In this document: in pieces, positions 51,169-61,009 of the stretch
Numbering within the stretch: position 1 is the stretch's first letter
How the letters are laid out: each line of letters starts with the position of its first letter
Origin: Dickeya dianthicola NCPPB 453
GTDB lineage: Bacteria; Pseudomonadota; Gammaproteobacteria; Enterobacterales; Enterobacteriaceae
DNA: 64,000 nt
Direction of reading: 5' to 3'
NCBI RefSeq assembly: GCF_000365305.1
Contig: NZ_CM001841.1
Span: 1,827,100-1,891,099, forward strand
Notes under the pieces: model-generated
Databases searched by the model: none
The model's input: the letters and a program-made list of their open reading frames with translations, nothing else
Told to the model about the DNA's origin: nothing
Made by a program: the position numbers and the translations under genes

Positions 51169-52572
51169 TCAGACCCGGCTGCCCCACAGGTCATATTCGT
51201 CGGCGTGTTCGATTTTCACGGTAACCAGATCGCCCACGTTGACCCGGTTTTCGCCGTTCAGATAGACCGCGCCGTCGATTTCCGGTGCATCCGCCATGCT
51301 GCGGCCGATAGCGCCCTCTTCGTCGACTTCATCGATCAGCACTTGCAGTTCTCGGCCCACTTTAGCTTGCAGGCGCTGGCTGGAAATCTGTTGTTGTATC
51401 TGCATGAAACGGTGGTAACGCTCTTCTTTCACGTCCTCCGGCACCTGCTCCGGCAGGTCGTTTGCCGCCGCGCCTTCTACCGGGCTGTAACGGAAACAGC
51501 CGACGCGATCCAACTGCGCTTCCTGCAGGAAATCCAGCAGCATCTGGAAATCTTCTTCGGTTTCGCCGGGGAAGCCGACAATAAAGGTTGACCGCAGGGT
51601 TAGCTCCGGGCATATCTCGCGCCAGCGCTTGATGCGCTCCAGCGTTCGTTCCACCGCACCGGGGCGTTTCATCAGCTTGAGGATTTTCGGGCTGGCGTGT
51701 TGCAGCGGAATATCCAGATACGGCAGCACTTTGCCGGCCGCCATCAGCGGAATGACGTCGTCCACGTGCGGATAGGGATAAACATAGTGCAGGCGTACCC
51801 ACAGCCCCAGCGTCGACAGTTGCTCGCACAGGCTGGCCATGCTGGTTTTCACCGGCTGGCCGTTCCAGAACCCGGTGCGGTGTTTGACGTCGGCGCCATA
51901 GGCGGACGTGTCCTGCGAGATGACCAGCAGTTCCTTCACGCCCGCATCCGCCAACCGTTTAGCTTCATCCAGCACCGAGCCTACCGGGCGGCTGTCCAAA
52001 TCGCCGCGCATCGACGGAATGATGCAGAAGGTGCAACGGTGGTCGCAGCCTTCAGAGATTTTCAAATAGGCGTAGTGGCGCGGCGTCAGTTTCACGCCCT
52101 GCGCCGGGATCAGGCTGGTGAACGGGTCGTGTTCCGGTTTGGGGACATGCTGGTGTACATGGTTAAGCACCTGCTCGTAGCTGTGCGGACCAGTGATTTC
52201 CAGCACGTTGGGGTGTACTTCACGAATCTGATTTTCTTTCGCCCCCAGACAGCCGGTCACAATCACCTTGCCGTTTTCGTTGAGTGCTTCGCCAATCGCT
52301 TCCAGCGACTCCTGCACCGCGCTGTCGATGAAACCACAAGTATTGACGATAACCAGATCGGCGTCGTTGTAACTTGGCACCACCTGATACCCTTCGGTAC
52401 GCAGTTCGGTCAGGATGCGTTCCGAATCCACCAGGTTTTTCGGGCAGCCAAGGCTGACAAAACCAATCTTGCGGGACAGGTCTTTGCCAGCGCCATCGGA
52501 TTGATCGCTCAGGGCTTTTTGCGGCGCCGACAGCGTGGTGGTCTGGGATGGATCAAAGGTGTTAACAGTCAT
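51169..52572 (-). CDS. rimO: Ribosomal protein S12 methylthiotransferase RimO
   Basis: A 467-residue radical SAM methylthiotransferase. The N-terminal UPF0004 domain has Cys43, Cys79 and Cys108 for the auxiliary cluster; the radical SAM cluster is CDHRCTFC (Cys176, Cys180, Cys183); a TRAM domain ends the protein ([12 protein letters not shown]). It adds a methylthio group to Asp88 of ribosomal protein S12. It is about 26 residues longer at the N-terminus than the E. coli enzyme; a later start is possible. Divergent from yliI, as in E. coli. Confidence 0.95.
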   Translation of the reverse strand: MTVNTFDPSQTTTLSAPQKALSDQSDGAGKDLSRKIGFVSLGCPKNLVDSERILTELRTEGYQVVPSYNDADLVIVNTCGFIDSAVQESLEAIGEALNENGKVIVTGCLGAKENQIREVHPNVLEITGPHSYEQVLNHVHQHVPKPEHDPFTSLIPAQGVKLTPRHYAYLKISEGCDHRCTFCIIPSMRGDLDSRPVGSVLDEAKRLADAGVKELLVISQDTSAYGADVKHRTGFWNGQPVKTSMASLCEQLSTLGLWVRLHYVYPYPHVDDVIPLMAAGKVLPYLDIPLQHASPKILKLMKRPGAVERTLERIKRWREICPELTLRSTFIVGFPGETEEDFQMLLDFLQEAQLDRVGCFRYSPVEGAAANDLPEQVPEDVKEERYHRFMQIQQQISSQRLQAKVGRELQVLIDEVDEEGAIGRSMADAPEIDGAVYLNGENRVNVGDLVTVKIEHADEYDLWGSRV

Positions 52573-52827
52573 AGCGTCTCATACATCGGGTTGGGGCGGA
52601 AAAATGCGGCGGATTATACCTGAATCATCGTCAGGAAACAGTCCCGTGTGATTATAAAATAATCAATGGGAACCGGCAGCCGGCGGCTGGCGCGGTTTGG
52701 TGGAACATGATGCAAATTTGAGTAAATTTTACCTGACGATATGGTCCAACATGCTATTAGTTTTACATTCTGTGTCGTTTTACATGTGGTGATTTCATCA
52801 CCATGACCAATAACAGGGAGAACCTGC

Positions 52828-53952
52828 ATGTTTTTTCCCCGCGTTCATGTTCTTACCTTGCCGTTGCTGGCGGCGGGCTGGTTGTTTTCCATGAGTCTTT
52901 TTGCAGCGCCGACAGTGGCGGTGTTGCAGGATAATCTTGATCACCCGTGGTCGCTGGCGTTTTTGCCGGACGATCAGGGTTTGTTGCTGACGGAACGTTC
53001 CGGTCAGTTGCGGCACTGGCAGGCCGAAAAAGGGTTGTCGGCGCCGATCGACGGCGTTCCGGCGGTATTTGCCCGTTCGCAGGGCGGTTTGCTGGATGTG
53101 GTGCTGTCGCCGAATTTCCGGCAGGATCGCCGCGTGTACCTGAGTTATGCCGAGTCGGGGCCGGAAGGGCTGGCGGGAACGACGGCAGGATTCGGCGTGT
53201 TGTCGGATGATATGCGGCGGCTGAGCAACTTCACCGTGATTTTCCGACAACTGCCGAAGCGTTCGACCGGCGCCCATTTTGGCGGGCGTATGGCGTTTGA
53301 CCCGCAGGGACATCTGTTTATCGCGCTGGGTGAAAATCAGCAGCGCATGCTGGCTCAGGATCTGGGCAGCCTACAGGGTAAACTGGTGCGCCTCACCCCG
53401 GAGGGCGAGGTGCCGGCCGACAATCCGTTTGTTAACCACTCGGGCGCCAGACCGGAAATCTGGTCCTACGGGTTGCGTAATCCACAGGGATTGGCCCTGA
53501 ATCCGTGGTCCGGTGATATCTGGGAAAGCGAACACGGACCACGAGGCGGTGATGAGGTGAATATTCCCCAGCCGGGCGAAAATTACGGCTGGCCGCTGGC
53601 GACGTACGGCATCGATTATTCGGGGCAAAAAATCCCGGAGTTTCAGGGAACGAAAGTGGACGGCACCGCCAACCCGGTTTACTACTGGAAGGTTTCGCCG
53701 GCCATCAGCGGGATGGCGTTTTATAACAGCGGTCGCTTCTCAGCCTGGCGTCATTCATTATTCATCGGCGCGCTGGCGGGCACCAGCCTGATTCGGTTGT
53801 CGCTGGAAGGGGATCGGGTGGTTTCGGAAGAGCGTCTGCTGACGGATCGGGGCGAGCGTATCCGCGATGTGCGAGTAGGGCCGGATGGCTATCTCTATGT
53901 GCTGACCGATCAGGATAACGGCAAATTGCTGAAAATTGGGCTGACGGAGTGA
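52828..53952 (+). CDS. yliI: Soluble PQQ-dependent aldose sugar dehydrogenase YliI
   Basis: A 374-residue beta-propeller protein of the soluble glucose dehydrogenase (GSDH) family. The signal peptide (MFFPRVHVLTLPLLAAGWLF...LFAA/PTV) sends it to the periplasm. Family segments are HPWSLAFLPD, GAHFGGRMAFDPQG, SYGLRNPQGLALNP and ESEHGPRGGDEVN. The E. coli protein oxidises aldoses when given PQQ; no PQQ biosynthesis gene is in the window. Preceded by GGGAGA. Convergent with gstB across a hairpin. Confidence 0.93.
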   Translation: MFFPRVHVLTLPLLAAGWLFSMSLFAAPTVAVLQDNLDHPWSLAFLPDDQGLLLTERSGQLRHWQAEKGLSAPIDGVPAVFARSQGGLLDVVLSPNFRQDRRVYLSYAESGPEGLAGTTAGFGVLSDDMRRLSNFTVIFRQLPKRSTGAHFGGRMAFDPQGHLFIALGENQQRMLAQDLGSLQGKLVRLTPEGEVPADNPFVNHSGARPEIWSYGLRNPQGLALNPWSGDIWESEHGPRGGDEVNIPQPGENYGWPLATYGIDYSGQKIPEFQGTKVDGTANPVYYWKVSPAISGMAFYNSGRFSAWRHSLFIGALAGTSLIRLSLEGDRVVSEERLLTDRGERIRDVRVGPDGYLYVLTDQDNGKLLKIGLTE

Positions 53953-53968
53953 TGACGCCCGCTGTGAC

Positions 53969-53991
53969 GGAGCGCCCGCGGTGGGCGCTCC
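53969..53991. terminator. Hairpin between convergent yliI and gstB
   Basis: GGAGCGCCC and GGGCGCTCC form a perfect 9-bp stem around GCGGT. No T-run follows on either strand, so it may act mainly as an RNA 3'-end stabiliser. Confidence 0.5.
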
Positions 53992-54005
53992 ACGTAAGAT
54001 TGGGG

Positions 54006-54623
54006 TCAGGTCAGCGGCAACATGACGGTCTGGCGGAATGCATCCCGCTCGGTCAATTGCTGATACCAGCGTTCCAGATGTGGGTGAGGCCGGCGGCTAA
54101 TCGGCAGGTTGAACCAACTGTAAGCGATGCATCCTAATGGGATGTCGCCAATGCCGAATTCATCGCCGGAAAGCCAGCGTTGTTTTGCCAGTACCGCATC
54201 GGCGATAGCAAACAATTTTTCGCAACCGGCGATACCGGTCTCGACATCCTGCATATTGCGCTTTTCCGGCGCGGTGCGTATCAGGTTGATAAAGACCTGT
54301 TTGTAAGGTTCGGTGAACCCCGCGGCCCAGTCCAGCCACTTATCAATGCCGGCTTGTATCTTCGGGTCGGCGTGGTAGAAGCGACCCTGACCATATTGCG
54401 CGGCCAGATAACGGACGATGGCATGCGATTCCCACAACGCCAGGTCGCCGTCCTGTAGGCAGGGCACCAGCCCATTGGGGTTTATGGACAGATAGTCCGG
54501 GTCGCGGTTGCGGCCGAATTGCCCGCCCGCCGGCACCAGTTCATACGCCAATCCGAGTTCTGCCGCACACCAGCGCGCTTTCTTCACATTAGTCGAGTTT
54601 TCACGACCCCAGATTATCAGCAT
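54006..54623 (-). CDS. gstB: Glutathione S-transferase GstB (YliJ)
   Basis: A 205-residue cytosolic glutathione transferase. The N-terminal thioredoxin-fold domain starts MLIIWGRENSTNVKKARW and has the glutathione-binding NPNGLVPCLQDGDLALWESHAIVRYLA region; the C-terminal helical domain ends LERWYQQLTERDAFRQ. E. coli GstB acts on haloacetates such as bromoacetate. The start at 54623 is seven bases after AAGGAG; a longer upstream reading is not supported. Next to yliI as in E. coli. Confidence 0.93.
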   Translation of the reverse strand: MLIIWGRENSTNVKKARWCAAELGLAYELVPAGGQFGRNRDPDYLSINPNGLVPCLQDGDLALWESHAIVRYLAAQYGQGRFYHADPKIQAGIDKWLDWAAGFTEPYKQVFINLIRTAPEKRNMQDVETGIAGCEKLFAIADAVLAKQRWLSGDEFGIGDIPLGCIAYSWFNLPISRRPHPHLERWYQQLTERDAFRQTVMLPLT

Positions 54624-54895
54624 CACATCACTCCTTCCCGTTGGTTTTTTATGCAATGAGGCCGGCGGCTTATCGCGCCGCCTGACATTCATGCCAATGT
54701 CAGTGCGTTAAATAACGCGGTTGCCACTATACCCACAGCCGCGGTTGGATGTAACCGCTTCTGAGATGGCGATTTATCCGTCATTGGGTACAACAGACAG
54801 ACAGGAAATATTGATATAGCTTTTTTCTATTTACCAATCAGGCTGATATTTCCAATAATAACCGCTAATTATTAGCAGACGGGATAACTATACCT

Positions 54896-55759
54896 ATGAT
54901 ATCAACCCAATATATGACATTCACTCGCTCGATTCGCGCCGTGCTGACGGTGGCGCTTTTGGCTTCGGGAACCTCGCAGGCGCTAGCGCAGAGCGACCCG
55001 CACACTATCGTATTTGGCGTGGCGCCAGGGCCGTACGGGGATATGGTTAATCAGGCGATCAAGCCGGAACTGACCAAAAAAGGCTACAAGGTGGTGGTGC
55101 GCGAATTCAGCGACTATGTGCAGCCCAATCTGGCGTTGTCTAACGGCAGCATCGACGCCAACCTGTTCCAGCATTCGCTGTATCTGGAGAAATTCTCCGC
55201 CGACAAAGGGCTGAAGCTCACCCGTCTGATTACGGTGCCGACCGCCAGTATGGGGTTTTACTCCCGTAAAATCACCTCGCTGGATCAATTGAAGAAAGGG
55301 GATGTGATCACCTTGTCCAACGACCCGACCAATCTGGCGCGCGGCCTGCGTTTTCTGCAATCGCTGGGGTTGATCACCATCAAACCGAATATCGATCCGA
55401 CCAAAGCGTCGGAAAAAGATATTCAGGACAACCCGCGCGAACTGGTGTTCAAGCCGCTGGAGGCCGCGCAACTGCCGCGTACGCTGGATAGCGTGACCGC
55501 GTCGCTGGTGAACGGCAACTTCGCCATCGCCGCCGGGCTGAAACTCTCTTCCGCGTTGCAGTTGGAAACGCTGGATGAGAACCTGAAAAACGTGATTGCG
55601 GTGCGCACCGATGATCTGGACAAGCCGTTCGTGAACGAGATTAAAGCGGTGGTGGAATCCCCGGCGTACGCCGCCGTGATTAACGATCCGGCCACCATGT
55701 TCAGTCAGTTCCAGCGTCCTGACTGGATGAAGGCGCAAACGCCGGCGCCGGCTCAATAA
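54896..55759 (+). CDS. MetQ/NlpA-family periplasmic binding protein without a lipobox
   Basis: A 287-residue substrate-binding protein of the NLPA/MetQ family (IVFGVAPGPYGDMVNQAI, NLFQHSLYLEKFS, VITLSNDPTNLARGL). The signal peptide ends ALLASGTSQALAQ and has no cysteine, so unlike E. coli MetQ it should be released into the periplasm rather than lipid-anchored. With the ATPase and permease that follow it forms a methionine-type importer; the ligand could be methionine or another amino acid. An ATG six codons later is a possible start. Confidence 0.88.
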   Translation: MISTQYMTFTRSIRAVLTVALLASGTSQALAQSDPHTIVFGVAPGPYGDMVNQAIKPELTKKGYKVVVREFSDYVQPNLALSNGSIDANLFQHSLYLEKFSADKGLKLTRLITVPTASMGFYSRKITSLDQLKKGDVITLSNDPTNLARGLRFLQSLGLITIKPNIDPTKASEKDIQDNPRELVFKPLEAAQLPRTLDSVTASLVNGNFAIAAGLKLSSALQLETLDENLKNVIAVRTDDLDKPFVNEIKAVVESPAYAAVINDPATMFSQFQRPDWMKAQTPAPAQ

Positions 55760-55891
55760 TAACGACCTAAAGCCGGCGGTGTTTGGCACCAGAGGTCAAT
55801 TCAGCACCAGGATCGCGTGGTATCACGCATGAGCCGGTCTTCGACCGGCTTTCTGTTTTTCTTCCATTGGTTATCAGGAGTCATGCGGATA

Positions 55892-56908
55892 ATGATTCAG
55901 TTAGAAAATATCTGCGTAGAATTTCCGCAGGGAAAAAGCGCGGGTGCGCGGGCGGTGGATGACGTCAGTCTGCACATTCGTCATGGCGAGGTCTATGGGA
56001 TTGTCGGGACCAGCGGGGCGGGAAAAAGTACGCTGCTGCGCACTATTAATCTGTTGCAACGCCCGGTTTCTGGCCAGGTGCGGGTCAACGGCGTGCGGAT
56101 CAGCGGCCTGAGCGGTCCGGCGCTGCGTGCCGAGCGTCAGAAAATCGGCATGATTTTTCAGCATTTCAATTTGATGCAGACGTATACCGTGGCGCAGAAC
56201 GTGGCATTCAGCCTGCGCGCCGCCGGTAAACCGACATCGGTTATTCATCAGCGGGTTCCGGAAATTCTGGCGCTGGTGGGGCTGGCGGATAAAGCCGACG
56301 CCTACCCGTCGCAGTTGAGTGGTGGTCAGAAGCAGCGTGTGGGCATCGCCCGCGCCATCGCCAATCACCCGCAGGTGTTGCTGTGCGATGAGCCGACGTC
56401 GGCGCTGGATTTGGAAACTTCAGCGGCGATTCTGGATTTGCTAAAAGAGATCAATCAGAAACTGGGCATCACCATTGTGTTGATCTCCCACGAAATGAGC
56501 GTGATCAAGGCGATTTGCGATCGGGTAGCGGTGATGACCGGCGGTCGTGTGGTGGAAGAGGGCGATGTGTTCGATATTTTCGCCACGCCGCAACACGCCT
56601 TTACCCGGCAATTGGTGTCGCACACCCTCAACCTGGAACTGCCGGCGCGCCTGAAGGAGGAACTGCGCGGCACCTTGCTGAAAATTTTGTTCATCGGCGA
56701 GTCGGCCGAGCAACCGATATTGTCGGATGTGGCGACCCGCTATGGCGTATCGGTCAATATCCTGCACGGCAAAATCGAGTACATCGGTCATCGGGCGTTA
56801 GGCATTCTGGTCGCGCTGCTGACTCATCCCAGCGACAATCGGGTGGTGGCGGAGGCGGTGCAGCACATTCAACAACGCACAGCTCAGGTGGAGGTGCTGC
56901 ATGGCTGA
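55892..56908 (+). CDS. MetN-family ABC transporter ATPase
   Basis: A 338-residue ATPase: Walker A GTSGAGKS, signature LSGGQKQRVG and Walker B LLCDEPTSALD, followed by a C-terminal NIL/ACT domain (about 255-338) of the kind by which methionine inhibits MetNI. The ATG at 55892 is 11 bases after CAGGAG; ATG codons at 55883 and 55817 are in frame but badly placed. Second gene of the importer, overlapping the permease gene by eight bases. Confidence 0.9.
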   Translation: MIQLENICVEFPQGKSAGARAVDDVSLHIRHGEVYGIVGTSGAGKSTLLRTINLLQRPVSGQVRVNGVRISGLSGPALRAERQKIGMIFQHFNLMQTYTVAQNVAFSLRAAGKPTSVIHQRVPEILALVGLADKADAYPSQLSGGQKQRVGIARAIANHPQVLLCDEPTSALDLETSAAILDLLKEINQKLGITIVLISHEMSVIKAICDRVAVMTGGRVVEEGDVFDIFATPQHAFTRQLVSHTLNLELPARLKEELRGTLLKILFIGESAEQPILSDVATRYGVSVNILHGKIEYIGHRALGILVALLTHPSDNRVVAEAVQHIQQRTAQVEVLHG

Positions 56909-57563
56909 GTTGCTGATCGATCTGTTCAATGCGTTCAACGAAACCTTCCTGATGGTAGGTATTTCGACGCTGTTTGCTGTGCTGGGCGGTCTGCCGCTCG
57001 GCTTCCTGATCTATGTGACCGACCGTCATCTATTCTGGGAAAACCGTTTCCTCTATCTGCTCGGTACCGTGCTGGTGAATATTATCCGCTCGATTCCGTT
57101 CGTCATTTTGCTGGTATTGCTGCTGCCGTTGACCCAGTTCTTGCTGGGGAACACCATCGGCCCGGTAGCGGCGGCGGTGCCGATGTCGGTGGCCGCGATA
57201 GCGTTCTATGCGCGTCTGGTCGACAGCGCCCTGCGCGACGTGGAACCAGGAATTGTGGAAGCGGCGGAAGCGTTTGGCGCCAGTCCACTGCGCATCATCT
57301 GCACGGTACTGCTGCCGGAGGCGCGCGCCGGCCTGCTGCGAGGATTGACCATTACGTTGGTCAGCCTGATTGGCTACTCCGCGATGGCCGGGATTGTCGG
57401 TGGCGGCGGCGTGGGTGATCTGGCGATTCGTTTCGGTTATTACCGCTACGAAACTCAGGTGATGGTGATGACCGTGATTGCGCTGGTTATTCTGGTACAG
57501 ATAGTACAAACGCTGGGTGATTGGCTGGCAAAACGCGCAGACAAGCGTGAACGTCGCCGATAA
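56901..57563 (+). CDS. MetI-family ABC transporter permease
   Basis: A 220-residue permease with five membrane segments, starting MAELLIDLFNAFNETFL and carrying the permease loop EAAEAFGASPLRIICTVLLPEA that contacts the ATPase. It completes a MetQNI-type importer. This set lies between gstB and dacC, where E. coli has no such operon, so it is probably an additional copy besides a metNIQ operon elsewhere; that cannot be verified within the window. Confidence 0.92.
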   Translation: MAELLIDLFNAFNETFLMVGISTLFAVLGGLPLGFLIYVTDRHLFWENRFLYLLGTVLVNIIRSIPFVILLVLLLPLTQFLLGNTIGPVAAAVPMSVAAIAFYARLVDSALRDVEPGIVEAAEAFGASPLRIICTVLLPEARAGLLRGLTITLVSLIGYSAMAGIVGGGGVGDLAIRFGYYRYETQVMVMTVIALVILVQIVQTLGDWLAKRADKRERRR

Positions 57564-57593
57564 TTAAATAGTATTTGACAATCTACGTGATGA

Positions 57594-57624
57594 CCAGGCC
57601 GCTGATATTTATTCAGCGGCCTGG
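57594..57624. terminator. 12-bp-stem hairpin between the Met-type importer and the rhlA homologue
   Basis: CCAGGCCGCTGA pairs exactly with TCAGCGGCCTGG around TATTTAT, in the 76 bp between the two convergent genes. There is no T-run on either side, but the stem is strong. Confidence 0.6.
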
Positions 57625-57639
57625 CGAATAAGCATTTCG

Positions 57640-58458
57640 TTATGCGAAAAACGTTATTATTCTTTCCGCTACTTGCTTGGCGGCTTTCCGGCTTTCGAGG
57701 TCAAGGAAGTGACCTGCTTCAGGAATCGTACTGAATTCACAGATCCTGATATACTTTTCCATTTTCTTGATATCGTCAGCGGTGGTGTACTCGTCATTTT
57801 CGCCGTTCAAAAAAAGCACCTCTGCATTAATATCTTTGAATATCTCGATATACTGCTCTTCTTTAAGCGTGAGCACCTGGTCTATATGGAAATTGACCTG
57901 CTGAAACGCAAATTCGCTCATGGAGGAGATATGCTTCAGATTAATATGCTTCAATAAAGGCGGTAGAAATTTGCCCACTTCATTATTGAGCAGCTCCGCC
58001 GCATTTTCGAATTCTTTTGAATGGATATAATGTCTGGCGCGTTGGATATAATCGCGCATTTTATCGTTAAGATGCGCTGAAAACGACGCGATCACGGCTT
58101 TCTTGATCTGTTTGGGCTTGTTTGACAAGGCCAGCATAGAAGACAAACCGCCCCACGAAATCGACAGGATATGGTCCGGTTCAAACGTATCAATGAGATA
58201 AAGCAGGATATTGACTTCATCGTTTTTGGTTATGACTCTATCCAGCGTGTTGTGAGGCAGTGATTCACCAATAAACGGCAGATCAAAAAGAATAATATTA
58301 AACCTGCCGGACAGATTTTTGACGGTATTTTTGAATGCTGCCGTTGTCGATAGTGCTCCGTTAACCATAATGATGGTTTCATGTGCAGGATCGGAAATAT
58401 GCTTTTCAACATATATTTTCCATGAGTCATATGTGACGATGCATTTTTCTATAGACAT
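57640..58458 (-). CDS. rhlA: RhlA-type 3-(3-hydroxyalkanoyloxy)alkanoate synthase
   Basis: A 272-residue alpha/beta hydrolase-fold acyltransferase that resembles Pseudomonas RhlA along its length: VNGALSTTAAF, FDLPFIGESLPHN, TKNDEVNILLYLI, the nucleophile region SISWGGLSS (Ser101), NFHIDQVL, NGENDEYTTADD and GHFLDLES. RhlA joins two beta-hydroxyacyl-ACP units to make a lipid surfactant used in surface spreading; a Dickeya rhlA has been linked to biosurfactant and swarming. The gene is much more AT-rich than its neighbours, a sign of transfer. The start follows AAGGGAA. No rhlB or rhlC is adjacent, so the product is probably the free lipid. Confidence 0.88.
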   Translation of the reverse strand: MSIEKCIVTYDSWKIYVEKHISDPAHETIIMVNGALSTTAAFKNTVKNLSGRFNIILFDLPFIGESLPHNTLDRVITKNDEVNILLYLIDTFEPDHILSISWGGLSSMLALSNKPKQIKKAVIASFSAHLNDKMRDYIQRARHYIHSKEFENAAELLNNEVGKFLPPLLKHINLKHISSMSEFAFQQVNFHIDQVLTLKEEQYIEIFKDINAEVLFLNGENDEYTTADDIKKMEKYIRICEFSTIPEAGHFLDLESRKAAKQVAERIITFFA

Positions 58459-58978
58459 GATAAATTCCCTTTTGTTTGCCCGGCCAAGGCATGGCGCTAT
58501 CGTTAGGTCGTTTTTAGTAGTGAGATTTAACCGAATTAAAAATGCTCCCTCTGAAAAATCTGAAGGAAGATGGTTTCTACCCTTGCTGTTAATATATTGA
58601 CATCGTTAATTTATCACATTATTCACGATGAGATAAATGCCACTTAATTTATTCGCACGATTAAACTTTCTAAAAAGAAATAATAGATTTTAAATGCTGA
58701 ACTAAGTGGTATGTAAAGACAATTCAATAAGAAATTTTAATGATTTCGACAGATGTGTGGGTGTGGCAACACTGCGGCGGTGTAAACAACGGCATTATCA
58801 CCTGTAGGTAGCAAATCTGACTGTGTCCTCCGACAGACTCTGCTGATTTTTTTATTTTCTTTGACGAACTTTACAGAGTGAACGATTTTATTCTCAGGTA
58901 TGCCGGGCTACTTTGTACCGGTTGTGCTGGGTAAACTGATTGATCCTCTTCACTTTTAACAATTTATGGGCAGCGCGC
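58459..58978. other. AT-rich intergenic region between the rhlA homologue and dacC
   Basis: About 520 bp without a supported gene. The AT-rich part next to rhlA has the same composition as that gene and probably belongs to the same acquired segment, with its promoter. The dacC promoter lies at the right end. Confidence 0.5.
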
Positions 58979-60187
58979 ATGAAAATAGTGACACCTCGTA
59001 TTTCCTGGGGACGCGTAGTCGTGGTGGCCGCCACGGCGCTGATGACGGTTTCGCCGGTACTTCGGGCCGAGCAGATGCCGCCTCCGCCACAAATTGAGGC
59101 CAAAGCCTTTGTTCTGATCGATTCCGCCAGCGGGCGGGTGCTGGCGGAATCGAATGCCGATGCCAGGCTGGACCCCGCCAGCCTGACTAAAATCATGTCC
59201 AGCTATGTGATCGGTCAGGCCATCAAAGTGGGTAAGATCACGCCAGAAGATAGAGTGACCGTAGGGAAAGATGCCTGGGCTACCGGTAATCCGGCGCTGC
59301 GCGGATCGTCGCTGATGTTCCTCAAGCCGGGTGACCAGATTCCGGTGTCCGATCTCAATAAAGGCATGGTGATTCAGTCCGGCAATGACGCCAGTATCGC
59401 GCTGGCGGATTATGTTGCCGGCAGCCAGGATGCGTTCGTCAGCCTGATGAACCAGTACGCCGCCACCCTCGGGCTGGCAAATACCCATTTTCTCACTGTG
59501 CATGGCCTGGATACGCTGGGGCAGTACAGCACGGCGCGCGATATGGCGCGGCTGACCCAGGCGTTGATCCGCGATGTGCCCGGCGAATACGCGTTGCACA
59601 GCGAAAAAGAATTTACGTTCAATAATATCCGCCAGCCGAATCGCAACCGTCTACTGTGGAGCGGCAATTTGCGCGTGGATGGCGTGAAAACCGGTTATAC
59701 CGGTGGGGCGGGCCACAGTCTGGTGGCATCCGCCGTCGATAGCGACATGCGGCTGATTTCGGTCGTGCTGGGCGCGCCGTCTGACGCGGTGCGTTTTCGG
59801 GAGAGCGAAAAATTACTGACCTGGGGGTTCCGCTTCTTTGAAACGGTGACGCCGGTGCGCAGCGATACTCCGTTTACCACGCCGCGGGTGTGGTTCGGCA
59901 CCGAAAAACAGGCCCGGCTGAGCGTCGCGCAGGATGCCGCGCTGACCGTGCCGAAAGGTCAAATGAAAAACCTGAAGGCCAGCTTCACGCTGGCGCAGCC
60001 GCAGTTAACGGCGCCACTGAAAAAAGGACAGGTGGTTGGCACCATTGATTTTCAGCTGAATGGCAACAGTATCGGCCAGCGTCCGTTGGTGGTGATGGAG
60101 GATATCCCGGAAGCCGGTTTCTTCAGCCGCCTGTGGGATCGGGTGCTGATGACGCTGTCTGGCTGGTTTGGCGGGGTATTCGGTTAA
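58979..60187 (+). CDS. dacC: D-alanyl-D-alanine carboxypeptidase DacC (PBP6-type)
   Basis: A 402-residue low-molecular-weight penicillin-binding protein. The signal peptide ends near VLRA/EQM. Active-site motifs are all present: SLTK (Ser68, Lys71), SGN in IQSGNDAS and KTG in [13 protein letters not shown]-terminal beta-domain and a final amphipathic helix ([15 protein letters not shown]) anchor it to the outer face of the inner membrane. It trims the terminal D-Ala from pentapeptides. The ATG at 58979 is preferred over an upstream TTG. Followed by deoR as in E. coli. Confidence 0.94.
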   Translation: MKIVTPRISWGRVVVVAATALMTVSPVLRAEQMPPPPQIEAKAFVLIDSASGRVLAESNADARLDPASLTKIMSSYVIGQAIKVGKITPEDRVTVGKDAWATGNPALRGSSLMFLKPGDQIPVSDLNKGMVIQSGNDASIALADYVAGSQDAFVSLMNQYAATLGLANTHFLTVHGLDTLGQYSTARDMARLTQALIRDVPGEYALHSEKEFTFNNIRQPNRNRLLWSGNLRVDGVKTGYTGGAGHSLVASAVDSDMRLISVVLGAPSDAVRFRESEKLLTWGFRFFETVTPVRSDTPFTTPRVWFGTEKQARLSVAQDAALTVPKGQMKNLKASFTLAQPQLTAPLKKGQVVGTIDFQLNGNSIGQRPLVVMEDIPEAGFFSRLWDRVLMTLSGWFGGVFG

Positions 60188-60205
60188 CCGGCTTGATACG
60201 GTGAA

Positions 60206-60229
60206 CAGATGGCCTGGCCGGGCCATCTG
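60206..60229. terminator. Hairpin between convergent dacC and deoR
   Basis: CAGATGGCC and GGCCATCTG form a perfect 9-bp stem around a 6-base loop, ten bases before the deoR 3' end. No T-run is present. Confidence 0.5.
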
Positions 60230-60238
60230 CCGTGATGG

Positions 60239-61009
60239 TCAGGGCGTCAGCAGCCGAATGTTGTTGGCTTTGAGATAGTGAATGCAGTCAGCGTCCGGCG
60301 TGCGGTTGGTAATTATCGTATCAAATAAGGTCAGCGCACCGATGCGTGCGGGCTTGCGTTTGCCGAATTTGCTGTTGTCCGCCACCAGAATCACGCGCTG
60401 AGACAACGCTATCGCACGGTGTTTCATCGCCAGCTCGGCGAAATTAAAACAGGTGGCGCCTGCCTTCGGGTCGATTCCTCCCGCCGAAATGAACGCTTTG
60501 GTAGGGCAGATCAGATCCAGTTCATGCTGACGCCCCAGCGGAGTAAAAATGGCGTTGTCAGGATGGAATTCCCCACCGCACAGGATCACCCGGCCGTTCG
60601 GTTTGCCCTGTAGCGCCAGAAAGGTATTGAGCGAATAGCAGATGCCGGTAAACGGCAGGTCATCCGGAATGGCGGCGATGATGAAAGGAATGGTGGTGCC
60701 GCAGTCAAAGAACAGGGTATCGTTCGGTTCGATGCAGGCCGCGGCCAGTTCGCCCACGGTGCTTTTTTCCTCCACGTGCTTTGTCTGCTGGTCGGAGACA
60801 AAATAACGGGTGGCGCCGTTGGCTTTCAGATCACACACCACGTAGCCGCCCAGCAGCACCACCGACGCCTCCGGCTGAGCATTCAGGTCGCGCCGGACTG
60901 TCATCTCAGAGACGCCGAGCAGTTGCGCCGCATCCTTCAGGTGCAGTTTATCGGCCTTTTTTAAAGCCTGAGCCAGTTTGTTGAGCCGTGCTGCGCGACG
61001 CGTTTCCAT
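60239..61009 (-). CDS. deoR: Deoxyribonucleoside operon repressor DeoR
   Basis: A 256-residue DeoR-family regulator. The helix-turn-helix is at residues 10-55 (LHLKDAAQLLGVSEMTVRRDL), and the effector domain contains DTLFFDCGTTIPFI and the sugar-phosphate-binding RVILVADNSKFGKRKP. DeoR represses the deo nucleoside catabolic operon and is released by deoxyribose 5-phosphate. Length and position next to dacC match E. coli. Confidence 0.93.
   Translation of the reverse strand: METRRAARLNKLAQALKKADKLHLKDAAQLLGVSEMTVRRDLNAQPEASVVLLGGYVVCDLKANGATRYFVSDQQTKHVEEKSTVGELAAACIEPNDTLFFDCGTTIPFIIAAIPDDLPFTGICYSLNTFLALQGKPNGRVILCGGEFHPDNAIFTPLGRQHELDLICPTKAFISAGGIDPKAGATCFNFAELAMKHRAIALSQRVILVADNSKFGKRKPARIGALTLFDTIITNRTPDADCIHYLKANNIRLLTP

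Noticed and set aside
57640-58458. Interpretation of the AT-rich hydrolase as part of the tetronate pathway
   Set aside because: It is 28 kb away, on the other strand, and its motifs follow RhlA, not the tetronate hydrolase.
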